From: Bacillus sp. REN10
Lineage (GTDB): Bacteria > Bacillota > Bacilli > Bacillales > Domibacillaceae
NCBI RefSeq assembly: GCF_016820555.1
Contig: NZ_JADHDW010000004.1
Location: 238,217 to 302,216 of the forward strand
Length of the DNA: 64,000 nt
Direction of reading: 5' to 3'
The notes beneath the pieces were generated by a model that did not search any database, was not told the origin of the DNA, and saw only the letters and a program-made list of their open reading frames with translations. A program made the translations under genes and the position numbers. Positions 18,019-25,824 of this stretch are shown in pieces (within the stretch, counting starts at the first letter, position 1; every line of letters begins with the position of its first letter).

Positions 18019-18333
18019 ATGGCGTTACGAAATACTATTAAACAGCTGGCTCTGGAAGCAAATGGAGCAGAAAATCCTGTGAGAATTTTAGATGCTGATG
18101 TTATTTCCACAGATCCTTTGAGAATTCGGTTGATGAATAACAATAAGCTCATTCTTTTTAAAGAGTCATTTATTATTCCGGAGTCGCTGACAGATTACAC
18201 TGTGCAAGTACAAACACCGCACGGTATAGAGATGCATACGGTACTGAATGCGTTGAAAACCGGGGATCAACTTAAAGTCGCTTCTGTTCAGGGAGGAGGC
18301 TTATATTATGTTCTTGATCGAGTCGGTAATTAG
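18019..18333 (+). CDS. xkdR: XkdR-like DUF2577 tail protein
   Basis: A 104-residue DUF2577 protein. It begins MALRNTIKQLALEANGAENP and has the beta-rich family core (DPLRIRLMNNNKLILFKES, GDQLKVASVQGGGLYYVLDRV), similar to baseplate OB-fold proteins. GGGGCGAG is a modest ribosome site. Order hub, XkdR, XkdS, XkdT equals PBSX. Confidence 0.85.
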   Translation: MALRNTIKQLALEANGAENPVRILDADVISTDPLRIRLMNNNKLILFKESFIIPESLTDYTVQVQTPHGIEMHTVLNALKTGDQLKVASVQGGGLYYVLDRVGN

Positions 18334-18345
18334 GAGGTGATGGTC

Positions 18346-18768
18346 GTGGCTTTATCACCAGAAGTTGAGATTCCGGAGGTGGACGAACTATCGGTCAATG
18401 AGCTCTTGGAATTAAAAACCTATCGGTTTGATTTTGAAACCCGAAGATTGACCAGTGAACTTATCAGTGGCTTGGATGCTATTAAGCAATCTATCCTGTT
18501 TGCGCTGCATATTCCACGCTATACTCATCCCATTTATTCGGCAGATACAGGGAATGAGTTGGCAGATATGCTAGCTGACAATGAAACAACGGTTGCTTTT
18601 AAAATTATGGAGATTGAGCGCCTTGTTACAGAGGCGCTTATTTATGATCCTCGAATTGAACAAGTCTATGATTTTGTTATTGAACATATTGAAGACGCTT
18701 TTCATGTGAATTTTAAAGTAGATACAGCCCTCGGAGAAATAGAGATAAAGGAGGTGTTATCAGCCTGA
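18346..18768 (+). CDS. xkdS: XkdS-like DUF2634 baseplate protein (gp25-like)
   Basis: A 140-residue DUF2634 protein, the gp25-like sheath-initiating baseplate wedge component. Three possible starts lie together (GTG 18337, ATG 18340, GTG 18346); AGGAGG at 18332-18337 is spaced properly only for GTG 18346, giving MALSPEVEIPEVDEL. The YRFDFETRRLTSELISGLDAI and YDPRIEQVYDF segments, the latter the EPR-like core, are seen. Overlaps the next ATG by one base. Confidence 0.85.
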   Translation: MALSPEVEIPEVDELSVNELLELKTYRFDFETRRLTSELISGLDAIKQSILFALHIPRYTHPIYSADTGNELADMLADNETTVAFKIMEIERLVTEALIYDPRIEQVYDFVIEHIEDAFHVNFKVDTALGEIEIKEVLSA

Positions 18769-19817
18769 TGTTTGAACAATACACTTCTGAGTCCCTTTTG
18801 CAAGAAATGATCAATGACACAAAGCCGGAATTTGATGTAAGTGAGACATCTCCCCTTTATGCATCTTATGCTGCTAGTGCCAATCAAACAGCAAAGGTTT
18901 ATCGGTATTTGGAAAGAGTGCTAGAGCTGGTTTTTGCCTCAACGAGTGAGGGGGACTATCTAGAAAAGAGAACCTCTGAAATGGATGTTTATTATAGAGA
19001 TGCAGTGGCAGCTATACGCAGAGGAGAGTTCAATATTTCGGTTCCCGTGGGGAGCCGTTTTTTTGTGGAAGATGTTTATTTTGTAGTGTCAGAGAATGAA
19101 AACGGCATCCAGTTGTTATGCGAGGAAGAAGGAGAAATAGGAAATGCATTCCCAGTTGGAACGGAATTACTTCCTGTTGAAACAATCGAGGGACTAGAAA
19201 CGGCTCTGCTGGGAGAAATCATTATTCCAGGGAGAGAGAAAGAGAAAGAAGAATCCCTATTTGTCCGGTATCAAGAGAAGGTTGCTGAACCAGCGACAAG
19301 CGGAAATATCGGTCACTATAAAGAGTGGGTGCGAGAATTTGAGGGAGTAGGCGCTGTCAGAGTATTTCCGAATTGGGATGGTCCAGACACAGTTAAAGTG
19401 GTTATTGTTAACTCTGAATTTATGCCGGCTTCTCCTGAATTAGTGCGGATGATTCAGACCGCTTTAGACCCCGTGCCTGGTCAGGGAGAAGGATTGGCTC
19501 CTATTGGCGCTTTTGTAACTGTGGAAAGTGCCGCAGCTTCCACAATAAACGTTTCAGCAACAATAGAAATCGATTCTTCTACGACATTAGAAACGGCAGA
19601 GGCGCAATTCAAACAAGTATTAGCCGAGCATTTAAAAACCATTGCTTTCAAAGAAGATGTTGAACCGATTGTGAGAGAGAGAGTTATTGGTTCGCTATTA
19701 GTAGGCATTCAGGGAGTAATTGATTATTCCAATCTATTAATTAACGGTCAAACGGCTAATATCACTCTCTCTGAAAGCGAAACACCAGTCGTTGGGCAGG
19801 TGACGTTAAGTGTCTAG
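18768..19817 (+). CDS. xkdT: Baseplate J-like protein, XkdT
   Basis: A 349-residue baseplate J (gp47/XkdT) protein forming the wedge. Landmarks are SEGDYLEKRTSEMDVYYRDAV near residue 60, which is the usual GxxLDxxxxExGi-type segment, VPVGSRFFVEDVYFVV, and the GNIGHYKEWVREFEGVGAVRV stretch that is highly typical of the family. Start ATG overlaps the xkdS stop as TGATG. Ends within the next gene's start. Confidence 0.9.
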   Translation: MFEQYTSESLLQEMINDTKPEFDVSETSPLYASYAASANQTAKVYRYLERVLELVFASTSEGDYLEKRTSEMDVYYRDAVAAIRRGEFNISVPVGSRFFVEDVYFVVSENENGIQLLCEEEGEIGNAFPVGTELLPVETIEGLETALLGEIIIPGREKEKEESLFVRYQEKVAEPATSGNIGHYKEWVREFEGVGAVRVFPNWDGPDTVKVVIVNSEFMPASPELVRMIQTALDPVPGQGEGLAPIGAFVTVESAAASTINVSATIEIDSSTTLETAEAQFKQVLAEHLKTIAFKEDVEPIVRERVIGSLLVGIQGVIDYSNLLINGQTANITLSESETPVVGQVTLSV

Positions 19818-20352
19818 CCAAGAAGAGATACTCACAGATTTACCGGTTATTCTTCGCGAATCACCAGAATTTAAGGAAATGGCCAGAGTGCAGGGGAAAA
19901 TCTTTGATCGTTTGGAAGGTCACATTGACGATGTGCTCAATAATACATTTATCGATGATGCTATATGGGGCCTATCGATTATGGAAAAAGAATTCAAAAT
20001 TCCTACAGATGTGAATAAGCCGCTCGATCAGCGTCGCTCTGTTCTGAAGGCTAAAAAGCGTGGTATCGGCACAGTTAGTGCGAGCCTGATTAAAAGTGTA
20101 GCTGAATCCTTCCGAAATGGTTCAGTTGAGGTGAAAGCAATAAAAGGTCAATCGAAAATACTTGTGACATTTAACGATGTATATGGCATCCCTCCTAATT
20201 TGGAGGATATAAAGCAAGCTATTCGAAAGATACTGCCGGCACATCGCGTTATTGAATTCCAATTCAAATACTTGCTCATCAAAGATGTTCAAAAGATGAC
20301 ACTGGCCGAGATGGAAGCTACGCCACTAAATAAATTTGCGGGAGGTGCATAA
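19810..20352 (+). CDS. XkdU/YmfQ-like (DUF2313) baseplate protein
   Basis: A 180-residue DUF2313-type protein (XkdU, Mu gp48-like), the tail-fibre connector of the baseplate. GTG at 19810 overlaps the xkdT stop by eight bases and CAGGTGA lies upstream. Conserved parts are LPVILRESPEFKEMARVQGKI, IWGLSIMEKEFKIP and RRSVLKAKKRGIGTVSASLIK. The position just before the fibre genes fits. Confidence 0.85.
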   Translation: MSSQEEILTDLPVILRESPEFKEMARVQGKIFDRLEGHIDDVLNNTFIDDAIWGLSIMEKEFKIPTDVNKPLDQRRSVLKAKKRGIGTVSASLIKSVAESFRNGSVEVKAIKGQSKILVTFNDVYGIPPNLEDIKQAIRKILPAHRVIEFQFKYLLIKDVQKMTLAEMEATPLNKFAGGA

Positions 20353-20353
20353 T

Positions 20354-21049
20354 ATGTCTGGGACTACTCCTCGTTTAAATCTATATATGAAAGATCCAGT
20401 TGTTGATCAAGAGGATACATTTAATATTGAAACTATGCTAAATGGAAACTGGCGTAAGATCGATGAAAAAGTCGCAACAAAAGAAGAGCTTGCAGCTGCA
20501 GGTAAAGTGCAATCAGTAAACGGAAAAACAGGAGCAGTCACACTTACTGCTGCAGATGTGGGAGCCGAAACACCGGTGGGAGCACTCCAGCAAATTAATG
20601 CAGCTATTGCAGCTCTTATTAACGGAGCTCCTGGAGCATTAGATACTTTGGAAGAGTTAGCAAACGCTATGGGGAAAGATCCTAATTTCGCTACCACAGT
20701 GATCAATCGAATAGCCGCAGCTGAGCAGAAAAACACCGAAACGGAACAAAAAGTTACGTCGCATTTGGCGGAAGATGCGAAGCGGATCAAAGTAAAAACT
20801 AACAGAACCATTTCAGCAGTTAACTGGACATTAGATTCTGCTTCACAGTTGTACATCTACGACTTAAACGATGCCGATATCACCGCAGAAACCATTGTTG
20901 ATGTAAATATAAAGGTCAGTGATTTAGAAAAGGCAGTGGATTTAAAATCTGCAAATGAAAGCTTTAATGGTTATGTTCGTCTATATGCTGAATCTCCTCC
21001 TGCTGAAAGTATTATTTGCGATTTAAAACTGATTAGGCAGGTGTTTTAA
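20354..21049 (+). CDS. Tail fibre / fibre-connector protein
   Basis: A 231-residue fibre-type protein. ATG at 20354 follows GGGAGGTG, so an upstream in-frame TTG at 20336 is rejected. The N terminus (GTTPRLNLYMKDPVVDQED-F) is typical of proteins bound to the baseplate; SVNGKTGAVTLTAADVGA is a motif shared by very many phage fibres, followed by a collar-like ALDTLEELANAMG helix pair, a coiled coil and a beta domain. It abuts the Kelch fibre without a gap, so both probably act at the tail tip in host recognition. Confidence 0.8.
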   Translation: MSGTTPRLNLYMKDPVVDQEDTFNIETMLNGNWRKIDEKVATKEELAAAGKVQSVNGKTGAVTLTAADVGAETPVGALQQINAAIAALINGAPGALDTLEELANAMGKDPNFATTVINRIAAAEQKNTETEQKVTSHLAEDAKRIKVKTNRTISAVNWTLDSASQLYIYDLNDADITAETIVDVNIKVSDLEKAVDLKSANESFNGYVRLYAESPPAESIICDLKLIRQVF

Positions 21050-22207
21050 ATGGCTGTTGGTAAAGTTAATATTGGTTCAGGTGGCGGTGGTAAATTAAAC
21101 ATTTTCACACAATTATCAGAACCAAAAACTAAAGAAGGTATATGGATAAAAACAGACCGACTGAAAAAAGAAGTAATTAATGACAATCAATTATACTTTG
21201 CAAACGCTTGGATTACTGATACTTCACTACTACCATCACCGCCTTATTCTTATGTATTTAGTAGTGCCATTGTTTCAGTAGGTAACGATATTTATCTATT
21301 CTCAGGTGGTTATTTATCTAAATTTAATAGATTAGAAAATACTTGGACTGTTATTGGTTCAGCACCATTTGGTACAAGTGCCTGCTATGCTTTTTATTAC
21401 AATGGTGAAATTTATGTGTTTAGTGCAACAGGATCATACAAATATAATATTTTAAACAATACTTGGAGTGGAATAGCTTCTCCAACACAACCTCATTACA
21501 AAGGTTATAACGTTATTATAGGGTCTAAAATATATGCAAGTTACGGAAGTCCCAGTGATATTGGGACACAGTCAAACTATCTTGAGGAATATGACATTCC
21601 AACAAATACTTGGAAAACCTTGATATCGACTGGGGCAGGTAGAAGTGCTTGCGGTATTGCGTATGGGAATGGATTTTTTATGTTAGGTGGAAATACAACA
21701 TCGGTAGATACTGAAAAACGTTTCCGATATTATGATGTATCTACTAACACTATAACCGACAAAGGAACACTTCCGGTCCTAGGTTCAAACGTGACAGGTA
21801 TTGTAGTTGGTGATACCTTGTACGTTATGCCATATTCAGACGGAAGATTTTATAAATATGATATTAAAGGAAATGTTTGGACACAACTACCAGGTTTAGG
21901 AGCAACTACAACCTTTAAAGAAGCTGTTATGGTCGGTGATAGGATGTATATTATATCTTCTTTAAAAATGTATATCTTTTCTTTTACCGCTAAAGTTTAT
22001 GAAGAAGGCTCTTGTGTGCTGACTAGAAGTAGTGATAAATCCGGAAAATATATGACGGAATTAGTTAGTTTATCAAAACCAATAGAAGGACAGTTTCCTA
22101 GATTATTGTCTTGCTTTGATGATATTTGGATGTATTATGATGGGAATTTACAAACACTACCGACCTATTATGGCGACGGAACCAAATGGATGAAATTTAA
22201 AAATTAG
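21050..22207 (+). CDS. Kelch-repeat tail fibre (receptor-binding candidate)
   Basis: A 385-residue protein built of Kelch-like blades: repeated pattern of GNDIYLFSGG, YKYNILNNTWSGI, EEYDIPTNTWKTL, RYYDVSTNTITDKG, GDTLYVMPYSDGRFYKYDI, GNVWTQLPG. This suggests a beta-propeller of about five to six blades with a Gly-rich N-terminal attachment (GSGGGGKLNIF) and a separate C-terminal domain. It starts one base after the preceding fibre stop. Base composition is more AT-rich than the baseplate genes, in keeping with horizontal exchange of receptor-binding parts. Carbohydrate binding is likely but inferred. Confidence 0.75.
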   Translation: MAVGKVNIGSGGGGKLNIFTQLSEPKTKEGIWIKTDRLKKEVINDNQLYFANAWITDTSLLPSPPYSYVFSSAIVSVGNDIYLFSGGYLSKFNRLENTWTVIGSAPFGTSACYAFYYNGEIYVFSATGSYKYNILNNTWSGIASPTQPHYKGYNVIIGSKIYASYGSPSDIGTQSNYLEEYDIPTNTWKTLISTGAGRSACGIAYGNGFFMLGGNTTSVDTEKRFRYYDVSTNTITDKGTLPVLGSNVTGIVVGDTLYVMPYSDGRFYKYDIKGNVWTQLPGLGATTTFKEAVMVGDRMYIISSLKMYIFSFTAKVYEEGSCVLTRSSDKSGKYMTELVSLSKPIEGQFPRLLSCFDDIWMYYDGNLQTLPTYYGDGTKWMKFKN

Positions 22208-22218
22208 AGGTGACAATA

Positions 22219-22554
22219 ATGAATCTAACATACGAAATAACAAACAACGGTTATAAGATTTTAAGGGATGGTGTCGTCTGGATTATTCAGGAAGGGTATA
22301 TCCCGTTCTCAGCTCAGACTATGGAAGAAAGCGCACAACTCCATATTAATGATATTCTAGCCAATCATAATCAGCCGCCAACAGAATCACTCGAAGATCA
22401 GATTAAGCAGTTGCAGGATGAGAATGCTGTACTTACTGCAAGTCTAATAGATTTAAAAACGCAGTACACGTCTGTTCCGTGTCAATATCACCAAGATTAC
22501 TCTGTAAAAATCGATAAAGTATTAGAGGGGGTAGAAGCAGATGGAACGGTCTAG
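22219..22554 (+). CDS. Hypothetical tail-tip protein with coiled coil
   Basis: A 111-residue protein. ATG at 22219 is chosen over a GTG at 22210, since GAGG lies 8 bases before the ATG and overlaps the GTG. The first 60 residues form a small domain (YEITNNGYKILRDGVVWIIQ), then a coiled coil (LEDQIKQLQDENAVLTASLI). Position between fibre and xkdX suggests a fibre accessory or chaperone; no family is recognised with confidence. Confidence 0.65.
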   Translation: MNLTYEITNNGYKILRDGVVWIIQEGYIPFSAQTMEESAQLHINDILANHNQPPTESLEDQIKQLQDENAVLTASLIDLKTQYTSVPCQYHQDYSVKIDKVLEGVEADGTV

Positions 22555-22696
22555 TGACTTTGCACTTTTAGAAATGGCTTGGAATCGTCCACGGAAGCTC
22601 GTAACGATCGAACAGCTAAATTTATTTGTTAAACGGGGCAAAATAACCGTGGAAGAGTTTCGATTAATAACAGGGCAAGATTACACAAACGCTTAG
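22541..22696 (+). CDS. xkdX: XkdX-family small phage protein
   Basis: A 51-residue protein: MERSSDFALLEMAWNRPRKL followed by the XkdX signature LFVKRGKITVEEFRLITGQDY. XkdX proteins are always next to fibre and holin genes in PBSX-like phages; function unknown. The ATG lies inside the end of the previous gene and follows GAGGGGG. Confidence 0.8.
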   Translation: MERSSDFALLEMAWNRPRKLVTIEQLNLFVKRGKITVEEFRLITGQDYTNA

Positions 22697-22768
22697 TAGG
22701 CGTTATTTTTTATGCCATTTCAGGACGATAATGCGACACAACCAAGACGGGCTCCGGCTCGTCTTTTT
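22688..22768 (+). terminator. Two tandem terminator-like hairpins before the lysis genes
   Basis: First, AACGC/GCGTT around the xkdX stop followed by ATTTTTT. Second, AGACGGGC (22745-22752) pairing with GCTCGTCT (22757-22764) on a TCCG loop followed by a T-run. They separate the structural operon from holin and amidase. Confidence 0.65.
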
Positions 22769-22790
22769 ATTATGATTAAGGAGTGAGTAG

Positions 22791-23219
22791 ATGCAACATA
22801 ACACAGATACTTTATATAACACAGTTCTAGGCGGCAGCGTATCAGCTGTCGCTTATTTCGTCGGGGGAGTGGACCATTTGATTAAAGCGCTTGTGATCAT
22901 GATGATTATCGATTATGTAACGGGGCTCATGATCGCGTGGAACAATAAAACAATCAGTAGTGAGATCGGTTTTAAAGGACTCATGAAAAAAACAGCCATG
23001 ATTCTTGCTGTTGTTGTAGCTGTGCAGATGGACCACATTAGCGGCTCGGGTGGGCAGTTTATGCGGAACACGATGATCATGTTTTTAATCGGCATGGAAG
23101 GAATCAGCTTTATTGAAAACCTCGGCCACCTCGGTGTTAAAGTGCCGAAGCAAATCAGTTCGGTGTTTGCGCAATTGAAAGAGGATAATGAAGTAAAAAA
23201 GGAGCGTGAATCGAAATGA
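22791..23219 (+). CDS. Phage holin (holin_4_1 / Cph1-TcdE type)
   Basis: A 142-residue membrane protein with three to four hydrophobic segments (SVSAVAYFVGGVDHLIKAL, ALVIMMIIDYVTGLMIAW, MILAVVVAVQM, MIMFLIGMEGISFIENLG). The MIIDYVTGLMIAW and GFKGLMKK motifs mark the holin_4_1 family. It makes the membrane hole that releases the endolysin. The amidase ATG overlaps its stop (ATGA), the common holin-endolysin coupling. Confidence 0.9.
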   Translation: MQHNTDTLYNTVLGGSVSAVAYFVGGVDHLIKALVIMMIIDYVTGLMIAWNNKTISSEIGFKGLMKKTAMILAVVVAVQMDHISGSGGQFMRNTMIMFLIGMEGISFIENLGHLGVKVPKQISSVFAQLKEDNEVKKERESK

Positions 23220-23968
23220 GTAAAGTAGTTGTAATTGACTCCGGACATGGCCTTCCTGATCCGGGGGCAGTAAAATACGGACAAGAATATCAGTATGCTT
23301 TTCAGATCGGCGCAGAGGTGGCGAAGCGGCTGCCAGAATCTATCAAAGTGATTTATACAAGAACATCCGATAAAGCGCTGGACAACAACAAAGGTAGGGA
23401 TTTAAACATCCGTTGTAACATCGCAAACAAAGCGCGTGCCAGTCTGTTTGTCAGTATTCATCTAAATGCAGGCGGAGGCACTGGATATGAAACACTGGTG
23501 TACTCACCTTGCAAAGAGGGAGATACGGTGCATACTGAAGTAGCTAAAATTTTACGTAAACACGACATTAAAGACCGTGGTATTAAGTCACGTAAAGACG
23601 TTCGTGTGCTAAATGGTACACAGATGCCAGCTTTATTACTAGAGTGTCTATTTATTGACAACAAATCTGATATGGACAAGTTAAACAACCCATCGTTCTT
23701 TAACGACTTCTGCCAAGCGATTGCTGATGGTATTGCGAAGGCTGTAGGCGTAGCACCTGTTAAATCAGCAACTACACCTAAAAAAGAGGAGGAACCAGCA
23801 GTGGAACAATACAAAAAAGATGCTAAACCATCACCCACATTAGCGAAAGAATTCGAGAAAGCTGTTGAAGCAGGTATCACAGACGGCACATACCCGCAGC
23901 GACAAGCGACACGAGAAGAAGTTGCTGTAATGGTGTATCGCGCCATGAAGAAGCTTAGCGTGAACTAG
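23216..23968 (+). CDS. Endolysin: N-acetylmuramoyl-L-alanine amidase (Amidase_3)
   Basis: A 250-residue zinc amidase with the motifs VVIDSGHG (first His), RTSD, LFVSIHLNAGG (second His) and PALLLECLFIDN (catalytic Glu), covering residues 1-175. After a Lys/Thr/Glu-rich linker, the C terminus (LAKEFEKAVEAGITDGTYPQ, TREEVAVMVYRAM) looks like an SLH-type wall-binding module. It has no signal peptide, as expected for release through the holin. Last gene of the plus-strand late operon. Confidence 0.92.
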   Translation: MSKVVVIDSGHGLPDPGAVKYGQEYQYAFQIGAEVAKRLPESIKVIYTRTSDKALDNNKGRDLNIRCNIANKARASLFVSIHLNAGGGTGYETLVYSPCKEGDTVHTEVAKILRKHDIKDRGIKSRKDVRVLNGTQMPALLLECLFIDNKSDMDKLNNPSFFNDFCQAIADGIAKAVGVAPVKSATTPKKEEEPAVEQYKKDAKPSPTLAKEFEKAVEAGITDGTYPQRQATREEVAVMVYRAMKKLSVN

Positions 23969-23988
23969 ACGCAACTTGACGCACTAAC

Positions 23989-24009
23989 TCTGGTACATCA
24001 TGTACCAGA
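23989..24009. repeat. 21-base palindrome after the endolysin
   Basis: TCTGGTACAT-C-ATGTACCAGA, a perfect inverted repeat with 10-base arms and a single-base centre, followed by CCTTATTTTA. It may act as a transcript end or as a protein site. Confidence 0.6.
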
Positions 24010-24024
24010 CCTTATTTTATTAAT

Positions 24025-24056
24025 AAAACCCCAGCTATTACAGCCGGGGTTATTTC
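24025..24056. terminator. Bidirectional terminator between endolysin and minus-strand module
   Basis: AACCCCAGCT (24027-24036) pairs with AGCCGGGGTT (24042-24051), one mismatch, with T-rich flanks on both sides. It ends the lysis transcript and the minus-strand gene whose stop is at 24057. Confidence 0.8.
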
Positions 24057-24221
24057 TTAATATACTAGTTTAAATTCATTGTAATCAATGTCGTCCCATC
24101 CTTGCTCGTCTAAGAACGCTTGCTCATCGAATCCGATTAACTCTAGCGCTTGATCTACCGTCAAACTTTGATTTGTTACTACCTCTCCTACTACTACATC
24201 CTCATACATTACTTTTGCCAT
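24057..24221 (-). CDS. Small acidic phage protein (54 aa)
   Basis: A 54-residue acidic ORF (MAKVMYEDVVVGEVVTNQS, then LTVDQALELIGFDEQAFLDE). The second ATG (24221) is chosen because the GAGGAGG site is 8 bases away; the first ATG (24227) is only 2 away. It has its own promoter copy upstream (24291-24319). The helical DQALELIGFDEQAF segment resembles small phage regulatory proteins, but no family is recognised. Confidence 0.65.
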   Translation of the reverse strand: MAKVMYEDVVVGEVVTNQSLTVDQALELIGFDEQAFLDEQGWDDIDYNEFKLVY

Positions 24222-24290
24222 TTTCATTTCCTCCTCGATTTTTAAGTTTTCCTGTTGACCTCTTGTTGTTAATACTAATATATCATATAA

Positions 24291-24319
24291 ATAATACCAT
24301 GTAAATAATTATATATAAA
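24291..24319 (-). promoter_or_regulatory. Promoter of the 54-aa gene (copy 1 of a repeated promoter)
   Basis: On the minus strand TTTATA (24319-24314), 17 bases, TATTAT (24296-24291). The surrounding block of about 33 bases (24285-24319) is repeated nearly unchanged at 25604-25638, including the CATG-centred near-palindrome between the boxes. Confidence 0.65.
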
Positions 24320-24324
24320 ATAAT

Positions 24325-24534
24325 TTATTTTCTTTTGTTCTTTGCGTATTCTTCGAGATCGGAGCGTAAATACAACCGTGTTTTCCGTGCTGTTCCGAAT
24401 TCTACAAAAGGAGTGATCCGTCCAGTGGTAACCGACTGGTTAAAGCCGGGAACGGATTGGCCCGTAATTGATCGAGCTTCATCTTGCATTACTAAATTTT
24501 TTTCGATCCAACCTTTAATTTCTTCATTTGTCAT
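24325..24534 (-). CDS. Small HTH / excisionase-like protein
   Basis: A 69-residue protein with an apparent winged-helix of the excisionase/MerR-like kind: TNEEIKGWIEKNLVMQDEA (helices), ITGQSVPGFNQSVTTGRI and FGTARKTRLYLRSDLEEYA (wing ending in Arg-Ser-Asp-Leu). The start ATG overlaps the AP2-protein stop by 11 bases (shared ATGACAAATGA), so they are translated together. Possible role: small DNA-binding regulator or directionality factor; inferred. Confidence 0.6.
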   Translation of the reverse strand: MTNEEIKGWIEKNLVMQDEARSITGQSVPGFNQSVTTGRITPFVEFGTARKTRLYLRSDLEEYAKNKRK

Positions 24535-25189
24535 TATCTTTTTCCTCCAGTGCTTTAATGTACGGCTGGTGATAGTCTATTTCAGCCTGTTTTCTAGCTG
24601 CAATAGCATCGTTTATATCTTTAAAAGTACCTAGATACTTACGTTTTCCTTTTATTGTTATACTTGCTTCAAAGTATTCTTTACCACGTCTATTTCTTCT
24701 GTGTACGCCTTTGTGTCCAGTCTTGCTGTCCGATCGCACTTTTTTAGTAAGGAGCGGAACTTGTACACCATCCACAGTTTTTTCTTCAGTGAGTATTTTT
24801 CTTGCTTGCCTGATCTGCTCTTCTTTCGCACAACCGCACGATACTTTTTCACCGCGACGTAAACTTGTAGCGTTAGCTTCCGTTGGTTCTCCACAATCAC
24901 ATTTACATAACCACAGTGCATTTTCGTTCTTTGTCATTCCTGCACGTTCGATAACGGTTAATTTTCCAAACTTTTTACCTGATAGATCAAGCGCGTTGGG
25001 AGGAGTTTTCTTCCGTAAGCAACCACAAGATTTTTTTGTACCGCGAAGTAATTGACCTCTAGTAGCAGTCGTTTCATTTCCGCAAGAGCACTCACAAATC
25101 CAAGCGACCTCATTTCTCAAACGCTCTGGACTTTCCTTTATAGCTGTTAATTTACCGAAAATCTGTCTAGTGAGATCAACTTGTTTCAT
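24524..25189 (-). CDS. AP2-domain protein with two Cys-rich repeats
   Basis: A 221-residue protein. Two tandem modules each read FGKLT-I, W-C-C-CG, then SCGC: CECSCGNETTATRGQLLRG-TKKSCGC at about 30-57, and CKCDCGEPTEANATSLRRGE-KVSCGC at about 93-120, likely zinc-binding. The C terminus (TGHKGVHRRNRRGKEYFEAS, KYLGTFKDINDAIAARK) is an AP2 DNA-binding domain. Such domains accompany phage homing endonucleases, but no HNH motif is visible here. Its ATG overlaps the stop of the upstream gene (TAATG). Confidence 0.8.
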   Translation of the reverse strand: MKQVDLTRQIFGKLTAIKESPERLRNEVAWICECSCGNETTATRGQLLRGTKKSCGCLRKKTPPNALDLSGKKFGKLTVIERAGMTKNENALWLCKCDCGEPTEANATSLRRGEKVSCGCAKEEQIRQARKILTEEKTVDGVQVPLLTKKVRSDSKTGHKGVHRRNRRGKEYFEASITIKGKRKYLGTFKDINDAIAARKQAEIDYHQPYIKALEEKDNDK

Positions 25190-25575
25190 TATGCGATCGC
25201 CTCCACAACTTCGTATACAGCAATTAATTCATCCTCTACACCATTTTGACGAGCACCAAATAAGTCCATAGCACCTAACTTTCTACCGATAAAGTTGTCT
25301 TGTGCATCAAACTCTAACATAGCAACTTGTTGTTTAAATCCTTTGTTTACATAGATGCGACGCTTGCCGTATTTCTCCCACACGTTTACTTTAACCTCGT
25401 TACTTAATTTATTTTGAATCATTTCTGCAACTTCTTTAACTGATTTTTTAGCAGTGTTCTTTGCTTCTGCCCACGCCATAGTAAGAGCTTGAGCAAAATA
25501 TTCTTTTACCTTGCCACCGAATTTAACTACCCCTTGACGCGCAATTTCCCAAGCTCTTACCATTACGTTTTTCAT
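25189..25575 (-). CDS. Phage protein with RAWEIA-KFGGK N-terminal module (128 aa)
   Basis: A 128-residue protein. Residues 1-39 (MVRAWEIARQGVVKFGGKVK, EYFAQALTMAWAEAK) are nearly the same as in the protein encoded at 26513-26998, while the rest (KYGKRRIYVNKGF, LDLFGARQNGVED-like beta part) is different. GGAGG lies 7 bases before the ATG and promoter copy 2 lies upstream. The N-terminal module with RAWEI and a terminal MAW-EAK recurs on many phage and mobile-element proteins as I recall; function unknown. Heads a coupled three-gene operon. Confidence 0.7.
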   Translation of the reverse strand: MKNVMVRAWEIARQGVVKFGGKVKEYFAQALTMAWAEAKNTAKKSVKEVAEMIQNKLSNEVKVNVWEKYGKRRIYVNKGFKQQVAMLEFDAQDNFIGRKLGAMDLFGARQNGVEDELIAVYEVVEAIA

Positions 25576-25609
25576 TTTTGTTTCCTCCTTTGTTTTATTA
25601 ACTATATAA

Positions 25610-25638
25610 ATAATACCATGTAATTAATTATATGTAAA
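25610..25638 (-). promoter_or_regulatory. Promoter of the AP2 operon (copy 2)
   Basis: On the minus strand TTTACA (25638-25633), 17 bases, TATTAT (25615-25610), close to the sigma-A consensus. The block repeats that at 24285-24319, suggesting common control of both units. Confidence 0.75.
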
Positions 25639-25678
25639 GTGGGTTAACGAAAGTTTTTCAATTATTTTTTTACATAAG

Positions 25679-25705
25679 AAAAACCCTGATCGAATAGGAT
25701 CAGGG
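25679..25705 (-). terminator. Terminator after the 232-residue HTH gene
   Basis: CCCTGATC and GATCAGGG form an 8-base stem around a six-base loop, followed on the minus strand by TTTTTC. A second, weaker AT-rich hairpin lies at about 25725-25757. Together they insulate the AP2 operon from the upstream unit. Confidence 0.8.
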
Positions 25706-25824
25706 CCTGCTTTTATGCAAATAAAAAATCCCCGACTACAGCCATCAGAGATTTTTCCACATAGTTTAGAAATATTAACAATTTAAAATTAATTTACATT
25801 CCACGTAGTTGATGTGGTCTATAT

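Noticed and set aside
20407..20856. 149-codon antisense frame in the fibre gene
   Set aside because: Shadow of an Ala-rich coding region; no start signal and the sense frame has clear family motifs.
23458..23946. 162-codon antisense frame in the endolysin gene
   Set aside because: Opposite to a certain amidase gene; Ser/Ala-rich composition of a shadow frame.
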